DNA of 64,000 bases, taken from assembly GCA_005281725.1 (NCBI GenBank), contig SSBO01000012.1, forward strand, positions 4,489,521-4,553,520. The letters run 5' to 3'. This DNA is from Wuchereria bancrofti. Its lineage: Eukaryota > Nematoda > Chromadorea > Rhabditida > Onchocercidae. The position numbers were made by a program, and so were the translations under genes. Below, piece after piece: positions 39,557 through 51,756 of this stretch. Below the pieces are notes generated by a model that was given only the letters and a program-made list of their open reading frames with translations, had not been told where the DNA came from and did not search any database. Positions within the stretch are counted from its first letter, which is position 1. Each line of letters starts with the position of its first letter.

Positions 39557-39828
39557 CTGCAATATATGTGTTATTGTTTATTATAGCTTTGGTGTGCTGC
39601 CATATTGTATCGATTTAGAATGCATTGTGACTTCATCATTTTGTGCAAATCTCGCATTACTGTTTCATTCTCAAGCATTCGGAAACATTTCGACCTCACC
39701 TTCTATTTATAGTCATTTTGCAAAAATGGTCAAGCGAAATGTAAGCTTTTTAATTTTAATTTTTTGTGAGAAGTTGAAATAGCTGATAGCGGTCTGTTTA
39801 CTTAGATAGGAGACGCTAAACTTCACAC

Positions 39829-39867
39829 TGATGTGTTTATCTTATTTAAGATAAGATAAGCACATCA
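39829..39867. other. 16-bp hairpin with 7-base loop
   Basis: TGATGTGTTTATCTTA (39829-39844) pairs with TAAGATAAGCACATCA (39852-39867), with one G-U position. It is an intergenic foldback with no recognised function. Confidence 0.75.
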
Positions 39868-40179
39868 ACTTATTTTAAAGAAAAATCACTGTTGACTGCT
39901 GTCGGAGGTTGAGTAATAATTTACCCGTGAATACTGATATGACGAACTTCTTGTCATTACCTCGAATCTAGCTGTTTTCCATTGATCACTGTTGCTCAGC
40001 CTGTTATCACTTCTTCCGAACTCTTGACCTCTTCATCTTTAAGATTACCATACTTCTCGTTATCATCGTTAGCAGACAGCCATCTCTGCTCAAGTCAGCA
40101 CCTCCTCAGTTCCCGAATAGTGAAACAAGCCTGAATGCCTCCTCTTGACACTTCCATCCGACAACCATATAAATTATCA

Positions 40180-40312
40180 CATACACATACATATATATAT
40201 ATATATACAACACATACATACATGCACAGACACACGACACATGCACACACGCACATACATGCACATGAGCATACACATGCATATACATATACACATACAG
40301 ACGTACATACAT
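40180..40312. repeat. (CA/TA) compound microsatellite
   Basis: Alternating purine-pyrimidine sequence: ACACATAC, then (TA)n, then mixed CACA/CATACA units. It explains the repetitive His/Thr or Cys/Met/Val open frames in several frames here. Confidence 0.9.
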
Positions 40313-42941
40313 GTTTCGATTATTAATTGATCCACTGATTGTAGGTTCATATGGTGCTTGTGCAGCCGCGTCATCCTGATAACGTACCCACCTCTGCATA
40401 GCCATTTATCTTTTTTTCGTAACCCAACATGCCTGCTACGATCGTTCAATGTATTGTTTTGCTTTTTCTGCTTCAGGCTTCTTCCAGAAAAGTTTGTCTT
40501 ATCTGTCTAATGTTCTCAACAATTCCAGTCAGTTAATTTTTTGCTTCTCAAATTATGCCTTCTTCAAATGGCCATCAAACTTATCGCAGATTAATTGAAA
40601 TTTCCATATTGGTGTAAATAATAAGAGTCTTTAAGATTTACTAATGAATCTTCCCTGATTATTCTTTTTTCTCCCCTGATTTTTCTTCCCTTTATCTTCC
40701 CTGATTATTCTGTCTAGGTATGAGATTTTTTTTGGGTTCTTTTTTTGTTTTCTATAATGTTGAAGAAATTATCCAAAGCTGTTTGATTCTAAAGGAATGC
40801 GGTACTGTGCTCTACTAAAAGATGGTCGATAGTAAATTGAGATAAAGATAATGGGAGTAATGCTTAAATTGAGAATGCAAGTTTTGATATCATTTAATTT
40901 ACTCATTTATTTTCGTCTGTTTAGATTTCACTCAGTGTTTCATTTGGCTGATCTTTCACGCTCTTCCTTATTCTGCTTTTCGCCATTTGCATTTCCAGTA
41001 AAGCCGATATTGCTTGATAAATGCACATTTGGAAAATGAGATATGCCATTCACGCCTTTGATGTGAACGCACAGTTGCTGACAAGTTATCCCCGAAGACC
41101 ATCGACTCAGTAATCTGTAATAAAGCCTTTCGCTTTTGTCTATAGATTTGTTATGACCATACATAAATACTTTTACTACGCTTCATTTCAACAAGGCTCA
41201 AGATTGTAAACGAATTTTGAAATTTCGATTCGATTCCAAATCAACAGTATATCCTCAATCTCAGTCTAAGTGGGATTTCTATATCCTTGATCTAAAGCAG
41301 TCAAATTTCTAATATGTGCGAAATCCATTGTACAAACTAAGTAAAGTAATGAAAGGACAATGAAATTTAGGATTTTGATAAAAGATTCCGGAAATTTTGA
41401 CAACGAATTCATACAACAATATCTTATTAATTTATATGGAAAAGATTTCAATGAAGTGAAGATAAGTGGATACAATGTTTTTGAATGAAAAGAATGATTT
41501 ATGAAATATGGATATCAGTAAATCATCGAAATTGGCATTGGAATGGGAAGTAGTAAATCTCCACTAAACTATCACTAAACTGTTAACTAATCGAAGATTA
41601 AGAAAACTCTCTTTACTGATATTTCAAGTTGAAAATAGTAGAAAATGGAACTAAAGTGGAAAGGGAAGAAGAGAAAAGTGGTAAGATGGGAAGAAGGAAG
41701 AGTAGAGGGAGTTAATCGGAGCCCAATATATACAGGATGATGCCTGGAAATGATAGATTGAGCTGACATTGGGATTGACATCACAGATGGTGCATATGTT
41801 CCCCAACGGTCCATCAACGGAGAGCCTTAAGAAGCTCAAAATTTCCAGATTTTCCTCCTCTTTTTCCTCACCCTTCCTTCCTTCCTCTTCCTACTCTCTC
41901 TCTTTTTACTTCTGAATAACTACTCCACATTCACTTCCAACCAGTATATATTTTTCAGCAGGTCTCAGTTTTGAAAATATGCAAATTCTTAGTATTTTTT
42001 TCTTTTCCCCCCATATTGCGACAAAAAATAGGATTTGCTCTACCAAATAAAGTCGTAAAACTTCACATTTAGTTTCTGAGCCTGAAGACGTGAGATATTT
42101 TTCTCACGAACAAACGCAATGGAAAAAACTAGCCAAGAAACTGAAAATGAAATGAAAACAAAGATACTCTGCTCTTCTGGGAAACGACTGGGTGGGAAAG
42201 CCCTCTTAGCAATGTTAGGGTACTGAATCTGAATTGGTAGTAGGACTTGGAGATGATGAAGTGCTGTCATAAACCTTTCCGTATCGCTATTACCATCACG
42301 ATCATTCATATTGTTAATTCCATCAATATTTGCTTTGTAAAATACACATGTAAATAAGTTCATTCATTTGCTTATTAATCTGTTCTTTAATTATTCCGTG
42401 TCTTGCACGTGAAGACAGTCACATTATGACAAAACTGCTGATCTGTTACTTTCCTGGAATTGTTTTACACAAAAATTTCATACAATGAGAGTGCACTATT
42501 GCGCCCACTGTAGCATTGCTTGCCGCCCTTTGCGTTTCCGTGGTAGCTTATATGTTTCCCTTTTAATCAAGATTCATTAGTCCAAGTACAAAATCGAGCT
42601 TAGAATCTATACCAATAAATCTTTACTGGTTACCATAAAGATAACGAACTTTCCGCACTAGCAACAACTTTTTAATTGCTTTTGAGAAAGCATTCAACAA
42701 CTTTCTAAATGCATGTATGTAACTACATATTTTATTGAAGGTCTCAGAATGGTATTAATTGTCGAGAAATTAAAGCGAGCAGTTGAAACGGCTGTTTTGA
42801 TGTTACGTGCATACTCTGACCTACCTATAGGAGCAGAAAAGTATGCTTGTGATGTAATCGAGTTTGGCATTCTTCGGCTTCCAACAGCATCAAATAGACG
42901 CCAAGCAAATGTGCTAGATAGACATATTAATTTATGCCTTA

Positions 42942-43010
42942 TCATTCATTCATTCATTCATTCATTCATTCATTCATTCATTCATTCATTCATTCATTCA
43001 TTCATTCATT
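42942..43010. repeat. (ATTC)n tetranucleotide microsatellite
   Basis: About 17 uninterrupted copies of CATT/ATTC, the longest clean microsatellite in the window. It is likely to vary in length between individuals. Confidence 0.95.
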
Positions 43011-43126
43011 TATTACATAACTGTTAATCGCAGTTATGTAATATGTACGTTCTTCACTTCTGAATTGTTTTACTGGATTAATTTTATCCCGGATTGCAGA
43101 AAAAAACATAATATAAACTGCAAAAG

Positions 43127-43160
43127 ACTACTACTACTACTAGCTAGTAGTAGTAGTAGT
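43127..43160. repeat. Perfect 34-bp palindrome of CTA/TAG triplets
   Basis: ACTACTACTACTACTAG is followed directly by its reverse complement, centred between 43143 and 43144 with no spacer. It joins two oppositely oriented trinucleotide runs. Confidence 0.9.
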
Positions 43161-43594
43161 AAACAGTATTTCATTTTTGCGCAGCGATTGCTGCAACAAC
43201 TCAATATCAATTTCAGGCAGTAGCAGCAGCACAGTTGTCAATAAAGTGCCAGCTGTACTAGCTAAAATTTGAAAATTTTTTGCATCTCTTTCTATTCCTT
43301 ATCATTAACATCAACTTTTTCTTAGCTATAGTTCCCAAAATCCAAAAATATTAGGTCATATTGCCTAAATTAATTGGTGAAATCTTAATGATATGAGGAA
43401 AGAAAAGTGGATATGGGCCACTCAGAATAGCAGCACTAATATTTTTATTTAGTATTTTTATTTTTAGTAGTATTTTTTTTTAGTAGTATAATAGTAGTAT
43501 TTTTATTTTTCTTTTAGTATATTCGAATGGAATATATAATGTTTTACTATTTATAAAAATTACAAAAAACAAATATGCTAATGAATAGATTAAA

Positions 43595-43771
43595 TTAAAT
43601 ACCGATTTCTTGTGGAAGTTGTTGAGTAATTTCTGCTATACCAACAGAAAAACCACGTGCCAATGAATTTGCAAATGCAGCACCATTACTCATACCACCA
43701 ACAAAATTATTCATCAAATTACCAAATATTATCGTCCAGGCCACTGTTGCCACATCAAATTTTGATGCACT
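43595..43771 (-). pseudogene. Isolated ZIP (SLC39, LIV-1-type) metal-transporter exon with substituted metal ligands
   Basis: The minus strand reads 58 codons and a stop after an ATACAG acceptor. It aligns with the ZIP segment of two membrane helices that forms the metal path: VAWTIIFGNLMNNF, VGGMSNGAAF, ANSLARGFSVGIAEITQQLP and QEIG correspond to the family's VAW..I.GD..HNF.DG..IGAAF, then G.S..+A...(H/E)ELPHE.GD. The helix-4 His and Asp are Asn and Gly, and the HELPHE-type motif reads QQLPQE. A GTATTT donor overlaps the stop, so this could be an internal exon ending at 43603. No flanking ZIP exons are visible on this strand, and mig-13 starts just beyond on the other strand. A decayed fragment is more likely than a functional gene. 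A divergent nematode ZIP with altered ligands is the alternative. Confidence 0.55.
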
Positions 43772-44000
43772 CTGTATTTATATTTTCTACTTAATATCCA
43801 TATGAATGATGTTTCATTGAAGTTTGTTACCCCTTCCCCTTAGCAGCCGTCATGTATTTAGTTCACAATCGGAATATCGTTTTGTTTCAATTCAACTTCC
43901 CTCATTTTAAACTGTTGTGAATTGTATGTATCCGAAATGTTCTATTGGCATTTACAGTATAGAATTTCAAACTGCTCAAATTCTCTTTTAATTTACAAAA

Positions 44001-44007
44001 GTTTCAG
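44001..44007 (+). promoter_or_regulatory. Candidate trans-splice acceptor of mig-13
   Basis: GTTTCAG follows a T-rich stretch about 200 bases upstream of the chosen start codon. Transcripts starting here would also contain ATGs at 44023 and 44037. The one at 44037 is in frame with the protein and would add 58 residues before the signal peptide. Confidence 0.4.
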
Positions 44008-44210
44008 ACTCCAGCATTTCCAATGCAATTAATCATATGCTTCACTTATCGCAGCAATTCCAGCATTCAAGAGAGTTGCTAACGTATTCATTACTTATAA
44101 ATTCACCTTCATCAGCTATGATTTCTGAAACAGTATCAGTTCTATTCTCGTCACCATTAACATTGTTATCGTTGTCGGGATCACCACTACCATCAACATT
44201 ATCCCGAATA

Positions 44211-47101
44211 ATGACTATTATTTGGATGATCCGTGCAACATTTATTCTGCTTATTTCCTACTCTATTTTAATTACTCCAGGTCAAGCTGTACTATCATAT
44301 GAACCACAAATAAGTAAGTTTTCAGCACTGTACACTTCGCGGTTAATCCGAAAACAAACTGTCATACAAGTTTTTTTCTTTTCTGCAAGTTTTCCCTCCT
44401 GCAAGTTTTTCACGTTAACAGAATTTCTACTTTGATAGAAATTTTATGTAATTCGCATATTTGAGGTTATTTCGACGGTGCAAGCTACTTAGACAACTGT
44501 AAGTCGAAATTGGAACGTCGTGTAACTGCTCTGTCCGGTTTACTGATATCACATCAATTATATGGAAGCATTCCATATAATGCATCCAAGAATTGCTTTC
44601 TGCTGATAACGGCACCATCTGGTTATCGTATACGCTTACGTGTGCTTGATTTCAATGTACTCGGTGATGCCCATAATTGTGATAAGGATACGCTCCATGT
44701 TTTCGATGTTTGTTTTATATTACCAGCAATTTTTCTACCAAATTTTTGCATTTTGTTTTCTAATAAGCTGGGAATTTAGTATTTCAATTGTTTAAATTTA
44801 GAATTATGGAGTTAAAATTGCTTGTCTCAACCTATTTTTTCATATTTCCAGCCATAAAACAAACTTGAACGAAAATTGATTTCATTAGTTTATCTTTTTA
44901 CATGTAGTTGAGTGAATTGCTATAACCAGTTGAATTTAAACTAAGTCTGGGGACATTTTTAGCGTTATATTTCTTCATTTCAAATCTGTATACTTTGAAA
45001 CCAGTAGCTAAATAAAATGATTTAAAAATTTTACTTGCGATTTTGAGAAATAAAAAAAGTTTTAGCATGAGAAACCAATTGATCCGCAAACTTTACGAGA
45101 CGCGACCCAAGAAGATACTTCGCCAGGACCCATTCTTGGTCAGTTTTGCGGTACTATCCGAAATGCTAGTGAATTGGCTGTTTCAACCGAGAACGCATTA
45201 ACGCTATGGTGGCATACAGATGCCGAGTTACCATTTCATCATAATGGTGACGGATTTCGGTTACTTTGGTCCGCATTTCGGAAATCCAACATCGGTTAGT
45301 TCTATTTTGAAGCCTTTTGTTAAATTCTTATAAATTTGTAACATTTTTTCTTCTACTGTTATTTAACTTCTTGCTTTCCTAATGTATTAGTACTTGTTAT
45401 AATGGGAGATATTCTTTTGCATATCTGTCTGTTAAAAATTTGACAAAACACTCATTTCAATGCTATTCGTTCTATGCTTATCCAAATAAGATATTGCTTA
45501 TAATTAAATATTAAAATATTAGCACTAGAGACCTCTTTCAAATATAGGATACTTGCGTACATTCGTACCATCAGTTTTGATAATCATTTCAGCACCATGC
45601 AATGCCCAACGGGAATTCACATGCAAAAATCAAGAATGTATTGCTGCAGAACTTGCATGCAATCGATATCCAGACTGCAAGGATGAATCCGATTTAATAC
45701 GTGAACTGCAAATTGCTCACAAATGCGATTGTTTGTTTTTCATCTTTATTTTTGAATTCTAATTGAAAATATATTGATTGAAAGAATATGAAAATATATT
45801 AATTAAAAGAAAAGGTGCATGCGAAAATAAAATTTGTTTTAATTCTATTGTGATATTTTCAAGCAACAAATTTGAAAGAATTCAGAAACACAAGTTCTAT
45901 CTTAACAGATGCCTTGTTAAAACTTTTATAAGAATTAGAGAATTCTGGTAAAATTTGAAGTCGTTTCAGTTTTGACTAATGACCCGTTGGGTTCATTAAC
46001 TGGTTTGACGCTCTTACTTATCAGTATGGCTGCTGTTAGTTTATCCGTATGCCTATGCATATGTGCATGTATCTGCTGCAAATGTATGAAAATTCCGGAT
46101 AAAACTTGCACTGCTACAACTACAGAATTGCCCATTGAACGGATACCATGCTGTACTGCAACAGATACCGCCGGATTGCAACAACCAACAGCTTCTGGAT
46201 TTTATCCACAATCTCCACCACCCATGCTACCGTTAGTAGGAAGAAAAACTCCACAAAAGGCTGCTATGAATAGGTACCTCAATTTTTTTTTTACTTTTTA
46301 AAAAAAATTTGAAAAATTTGGAAGTGCTTTATCTCATAGAATTAAGTGTTTACAATGGAAATAATTGGCTTAAAGTCTCTAAAATATTATATCCTACAAG
46401 TGCCTCAGAGGTTAACCAAGTTCTTTATGTCGTTCAATCATTGTGTCTAATCAGGGGTATATCAGTGGCATCAAGCAGTTTCTATAATCTAATCACTGAT
46501 TAAGCTAGTGGTAATTACTAGTTTTTAATTACCAATTACCAAAACTGTTAAACCATACGGTTATTCAGTGCAAAATATTTTCCAGTGAAGGTGGAACTGG
46601 ACATCGGGCACAACCGTAGATCAGAGACATGAACCATTGAATGTACTCGCAGATCAGCTGTCGGGAGATCAGGATTGCAAGCATTCGTTAGCTAACACTG
46701 TAATTAAAAACTTGTGAAAAACTAGAAGCATATCTTGCCTTACTTCAACAGTTGACTATCCCAGTTATTTCTACAGCATTGTTCAATGGTTTTTCGAAAA
46801 TATTTACAATAAAACTTAGAAATGCTAACCAGAAGAATCTTTTTGGCTTGAATTTATTATGAGAAAACCATGATGTAATTTCTTCTTCTAAAATTTCGAG
46901 TTTTCATTGAATTTCAGTGTTGTTTTGGAGCGAGATCTTATCAGACAACTGCATTACCACAGCAGCTTTACAAATAAGCAAGAAACACCATACTCACATT
47001 TACTTATTGCTTCATCCAATGAGTACAGCAATACGCCAGTGCAGAAGAACAGCGATTGCACGTATGTAAAGAACGAACCACGACACCTGCTGATATATTA
47101 A
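44211..47101 (+). CDS. mig-13: MIG-13 orthologue: CUB and LDL-receptor A domain transmembrane protein
   Basis: Exons 44211-44313, 44466-44707, 45066-45294, 45548-45730 and 45970-46273 join in phase. They are followed by one of two compatible last exons, 46586-46619 or 46918-47101. The ATG at 44211 gives a signal peptide (IRATFILLISYSILITPGQA). Residues of about 36-191 form one CUB domain with four Cys (LDNC, KNCFLL, HNC, QFCG). About 206-250 form an LDLa repeat with six Cys and DCKDESD. A membrane helix follows (LTGLTLLLISMAAVSL), with a Cys-rich juxtamembrane end and a tail containing PQSPPPMLP, a plausible SH3 ligand. This architecture is that of C. elegans MIG-13, a cell-surface guide of anterior neuroblast migration related to vertebrate LRP12. 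The short tail gives 364 aa, near the size I recall for MIG-13. The long tail gives about 414 aa. An in-frame ATG at 44037 would add 58 residues but bury the signal peptide. Confidence 0.85.
46808..46813 (+). terminator. Candidate polyadenylation signal for the short mig-13 form
   Basis: AATAAA lies about 190 bases after the stop at 46619 and before the alternative exon at 46918. This would allow the short-tail transcript to end there. Confidence 0.4.
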
Positions 47102-50100
47102 TAGTTAATTGGATGTATTTGTGCATTTAAGTTCGAAGCTTTTTAAGATCTCGTTGGCTCGAATGGGATTCTAATTCTTTCTAATCCTATAATATCTCAT
47201 TCTAGATAATTTGCTACCTTAATGTCTTTTTGTCAAAATATGGGTCCAGTTTCTCTTCATCTATCTGCATTTAAATCTTTTTTTTTTTGCACAACACAGC
47301 AGATTTAAAAGGAATACAGAGAAAAGGGTCTCTTTTATCCAGTCTAGAGCTCCCGTAATATATTATTTTAATATGTATAAGCCAAGAAAATATGTTGGGA
47401 AACACCTCAGGTATGTTTGATCTAACTCGTCGTTACCCATAATATTGTCGTTTTGTTTACAATTTATAGCGTAGCTTTGGCATACGCGAAATTTTCCAGA
47501 AATTACTTTTTCTTTTCATTTTTTGAGAGAGTTTAATTGACTAAGCTGATTCTCTAAAACTGATTCCGTGGAATGCAAAGTATCTGGATTACTGAATTCA
47601 AACATAATTCTAAAAAAATTTAAAAGCTCAACGAAAAGTTGAGAATTTCAAATTTAAGCTTCCATCGATGTCTCAGTAGTTGAAAACCTCAATATTATTC
47701 AATTGTGATTTTATTTCCTCAAATTCTTGTGAATCTCTTCCTTCAGTTTCTACTTCATCTTATTGTATCTTTCGAAATGCTGGGAAGTTGAGTAAAGCGG
47801 AATAATTTTTTTCTCCCGTTTTATTTTGAACACATTTGCTCTGAGTTGTAGAAATCAGTTTTAACAAGATTGCATGATGTTTTTATACTTACGGGTATAG
47901 CGATTTATAGTTAATTGTCAATCAATTAGCCCATCGTCTTATTTTTTCCTCTGCTATTTTGTTGATGTTATACTTCACTGTATCCGATATGTTGCGATCA
48001 CACATCTATTGTTCATTGTCCAGAAGACATCACCTCATAGAAATACATGGCTTGCTGCTATGCCTTAAAGGTGACCAGTTATTCTTTTCTAGTAAGTCAT
48101 TTGGATCAGGTTTTGACCATCAGTTGTTATAAACTTTTTGAAGCAGCGAGTTCATCTTGAATTCTTTATTATTATGTAATCCTTGATTTCATTGTAGTAG
48201 AATATGGTTTTGAATACCTTTTAATCTTCGAATTTTCTTGTATTGCTCCGCACAGGGTAATGGGCATAAATGTTTGATTTCAAAGTTTCTACTGAGAACC
48301 ATGCAATGCCTATATTTCAACATTTCAGATTTCGGAGAGTTGTGTTGTAGACTTTATTCTGCATGACAATAGATTGCTTACTGAGATATGGTTGTGATTT
48401 TTAACATTATTAAGGTCATTTCAGTCAAATCTTGGCCAAGCTTGATATCTAGAGTGAGGTTGTTAATGGAAAAGAATTATGTGTACCTGCAGCAATATGC
48501 TAATGTAAAGCAGGATAATTAAAGTAGACTAGCAAAAGTGAAGCATTTATAAGGTAACCAAATAAGGCACGTGAAAAAAATAAGATCCAAGGCGCTGAAA
48601 TCTGGTCTGATATAAGTTGCTGCTAGCATTGCTGATATCGATATCAATCCCATTTTAATCAGCGTGAATGGAAGGTTCTAGTATCTTGGATGCAAGTCAG
48701 ATTCTATTCTAATAGTACAACATAACTGTGATGCAGAAATAATGATTTTTTCTGTTATTAAGGGGACAGAAAAAACTGTTTGAGCTCATAAGATCCGTGT
48801 TTTTTGGTTACTTTGATTGTGATGATGCGTAAAAGAATAATACTATTGTTGGAGAATTTTGCCTGCATCAACTGAAAGAAGTTGGATTACATCTAAAAAA
48901 ATCTATTCCACGTTAGTGTGTTTTGGCGCTGGAGATAGAATACATGATTAAGTCTTGAAATACTACGCTACTCGCCGTTGAAGTGGTAGTTAAAAAGAAA
49001 AGCAGTTGGCACGAAGTCGATTTGTAAACAGACCACAATGTCTCTGTCCCAACACTGCAAGCAAAAGTTTGTGATCAGTTGAGAAAATTCGGTCATCGAT
49101 CATTCAAATGGAACTATCTGTGGACATTACGACAGGTCCTTTTCCATGAGATCTTTTTCTATCAGAATGCAGTTCTCACCTAAGGATAGAAATCTGAATG
49201 CATGAGAAAGTGCTTGCTCACTGCCCTTGGGAGGACAAAGGAAATAACTTCGATAGTATAATTAGAAGTATCTGGAATTATGACAATTGGAACATGCGGA
49301 TTGTAATTTGTTCAAGTGCTTTTGACATAGTGTGCACCAAATGAACCTAACATTTTGGAGAGAATATTATCGAGAGGAGTCTAGAAGTTGCTAGATTTTT
49401 TGAGTGAGAAGTTTTAGTAGTTAATTGAGAGGTTGTAATAGTTAATTGGACGGAAAAGAAGCAGTGTGTGAAACGTTGACGGTAGCTTGACGCCCGATAG
49501 AATCAGGGTGTCATTTTACCAGGTGGTGGCAAAGATATTCCATTTAGATACAACAAAGGGATTTCCTACGCAAAGTGGACAAATTTCGCACTTTGGAAAG
49601 AAAAACTTCGAGATTCTTTTAGAGTTTTGCTTTGTCTTTGCGAATAACCATGTCATCAAAGTCAATAATGCTGCCTAAGATTGTTGGATGTTAATTTCAT
49701 TTCAAAAGTAGACGATTGTGGCGATAAAGTCTTTGGTAACTATTGATAATGAGAATTCTTTTCTAAATAGTTTAAGAAGATAAACGTCAATTAAGCGTTA
49801 AAAAGATCTTGTCTTCAGATGCAATAAAATAGTGGTATATTTCGACAGATAAATTTGAGCTGATTTGAGTAGTTTTATGGTTTGTTACGTAATTATTGAA
49901 TTATTCATGACAAAATTGTAAAAGTAATTCTTGTATTATCAAGTCTATTTAATCCAGTTCTATTAAGGGATTGGACTAGACCCTTCAAGTGAAAAATAGT
50001 TTGATTATATGGAAGCTATTCGGTTCAAACTTCAAGAAATGTGTGGATATATTTAAATTTATTTAAATACTCTACATAATTACAAATTGTAATTTAAGAC

Positions 50101-50847
50101 AACGGATTAACCTCAGCTTTATAACTTTACAATTCCTTAAGACAACTTTTCTAAAAAAGAAATAAGTCTAAAGCATCAAAAGCAGATCCCTTTAGGGTTC
50201 GTTGTCAAATCGGGAATTTTAACAGCCGCTGAAATGAGACCTATTATTTTTCTAATTGTCGAAATTGACTGAAAGCAAGTTTCTCTTCTCATAATTATTA
50301 TTGATGCTACCCTTAATAGTCAGCCAACTGAAATGATAAATATATTCTAATATTTAAGGAATTGTTTTTATAAAAACTGTATACTGGGACACAGCAGAGA
50401 GAATATGTGTGTCCATTCTTAACAATTTTGTTACTACATCGCAAAGCAAAAATATCTTCCAGGAAGTTTATCATTAAAAGTTTATATACTACAAGAAGGA
50501 TATGAAAGCAGAAGTGATGCAGACAGATATTTCCCAGTTCATATATTTTATATCACAGGTTTTGAACACCCATTAGGAAAAATTGTCCCCGACAGCGTTA
50601 CCAGAGACTCAAAGTCCCGCAATAAAATTAGTTTACTTGGCTGATGAAATAATAAATAGTTGCTAAATCTTCTCCATCCCTCCACGACACTTGTTGCTTT
50701 CAATAAAATATGGCACAATTTCCCCCAATTTTCGATAACAAATAATACCAGCAAAAACTAAATAAACGCAATCTTGTTTTCTGTAAGGATGAAAATTTAG
50801 ATTTTCCAACAAAACCAATATTTCCGAGATACCTCAATCTCTTCCTA
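47102..50847. other. Intergenic region, nothing recognised
   Basis: AT-rich sequence with poly-T near 47278-47288. No exon chain, RNA gene or repeat family is apparent. It contains the 3' flank of mig-13. Confidence 0.5.
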
Positions 50848-51756
50848 CTAGGTCAATTGAAAAGTCCCCGGCCTACCATAGTAAAACACACTTTTTTGAC
50901 AAAATTCGATTTTATTATTCAACATAGTTGCCTTCGAGGGCAATACACCGATTATAACGATCTTCCAACTTTGCGATACCATTTTTGTAGTACGATTTGT
51001 CTTTAGCCTCAAAATAGGCCTCAGTTTCGGCTATCACCGCTTCATTGGTACCAAATTTCTTTCCAGCGAGCATTCTCTTGAGGTCTGCAAACAGGAAATA
51101 GTCGTTGGAGGTCAGATCTGGAGAATACGGTGGGTGTGGAAGCAATTCGTAGCCCAATTCATGCAATTTTGCCATCGGTCAACACGTAGTTGTTTTTGGT
51201 CGATTGTGAGCTCGTACGGCACCCACTTTGCACAGAGCTTTCGCATGCCCAAATATTCGTGAATAATATGATGTACACGTTCAGATGATATCTTCACAAT
51301 GTCTGCTATTCTTTTAACTTCAAAATTACTTTGTGGATTTTTTTGATGTTTTCGTCGGTAACAGCCTCTTTTGGGCGTCCACTGCTCTTTTGGGCGACTT
51401 TTCGCCGTCTTCGGTGCTCATTTCACCACGTTTGAATTTAGCATACCAATCTTTGATGGTTGAGTTTCCTGGTGCAGACCCCGGAAACTCTTTATCGAGC
51501 CAGGATTTTGCTTCAACTGTATTTTTATTCTTCAAAAAGCAATATTTTATCAGCACACGAAATTCTTTTTTTTCCATTTTTTCCACAATAGCAGAAGTTG
51601 ATTCCCTGAAAATGCTATAACGAATGAACCAATCGACCGATTGCTGTCAAATTTATATATGTATTGTTTGAAGGTTGGTATTACCTAAAAATCATATAGT
51701 TTTAATACTAGTACCACTATGTATGAGTCAGGCCGGGGACTTTTCAATTGACCTGG
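50848..51756 (-). mobile_element. Internally deleted mariner-family DNA transposon
   Basis: The element is bounded by TA on both sides (50846-50847 and 51757-51758). Its inverted terminal repeats begin CTAGGTCAATTG and CCAGGTCAATTG and stay nearly identical for about 28 bases through GAAAAGTCCCCGGCCT. The 909-bp length is below the roughly 1.3 kb usual for a full mariner, and it carries transposase relics on the minus strand. The well-kept ends and recognisable protein suggest fairly recent activity. The short form could still be moved by a full-length relative if one exists in the genome. Confidence 0.92.
50915..51586 (-). pseudogene. Broken mariner transposase
   Basis: Three blocks in different frames match the mariner transposase order. 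The N-terminal helix-turn-helix region (51586-51326) has AKSWLDKEFPGSAPGNSTIK and FKRGEMSTEDGE. The second DNA-binding part (about 51297-51180) has ERVHHIIHEYLGMRKLCAKW. The C-terminal part (about 51175-50915) has LLPHPPYSPDLTSNDYFLF, which includes the third catalytic Asp. Between the last two blocks most of the catalytic core, with the first two Asp of the D,D34D triad, is missing. The join falls directly after QLRVD. Small indels near 51390-51420 and 51310 also shift the frame. No active enzyme can be made from this copy. Confidence 0.9.

Larger units (their letters stand above)
34743..43594. other. Intergenic region, no secure gene
   Basis: AT-rich sequence with simple repeats, two hairpins or palindromes and a few isolated open segments. 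Two segments look protein-like but match no family I know. One is minus strand at about 36762-36974. The other, 42694-42945, is open on both strands. On the minus strand it also has acceptor- and donor-like edges (TATCTAG and ATAG-GTAGGT). A candidate exon at 39341-39556 is listed separately. Confidence 0.45.

Noticed and set aside
40106..40449. Repetitive His/Thr/Tyr and Cys/Met/Val frames
   Set aside because: They are translations of the compound CA/TA microsatellite in several frames and strands.
42713..43027. Plus-strand 104-codon frame ending in repeated Ile-His-Ser-Phe
   Set aside because: The second half is the (ATTC)n microsatellite. The first half is equally open on the minus strand, and no family match is apparent on either.
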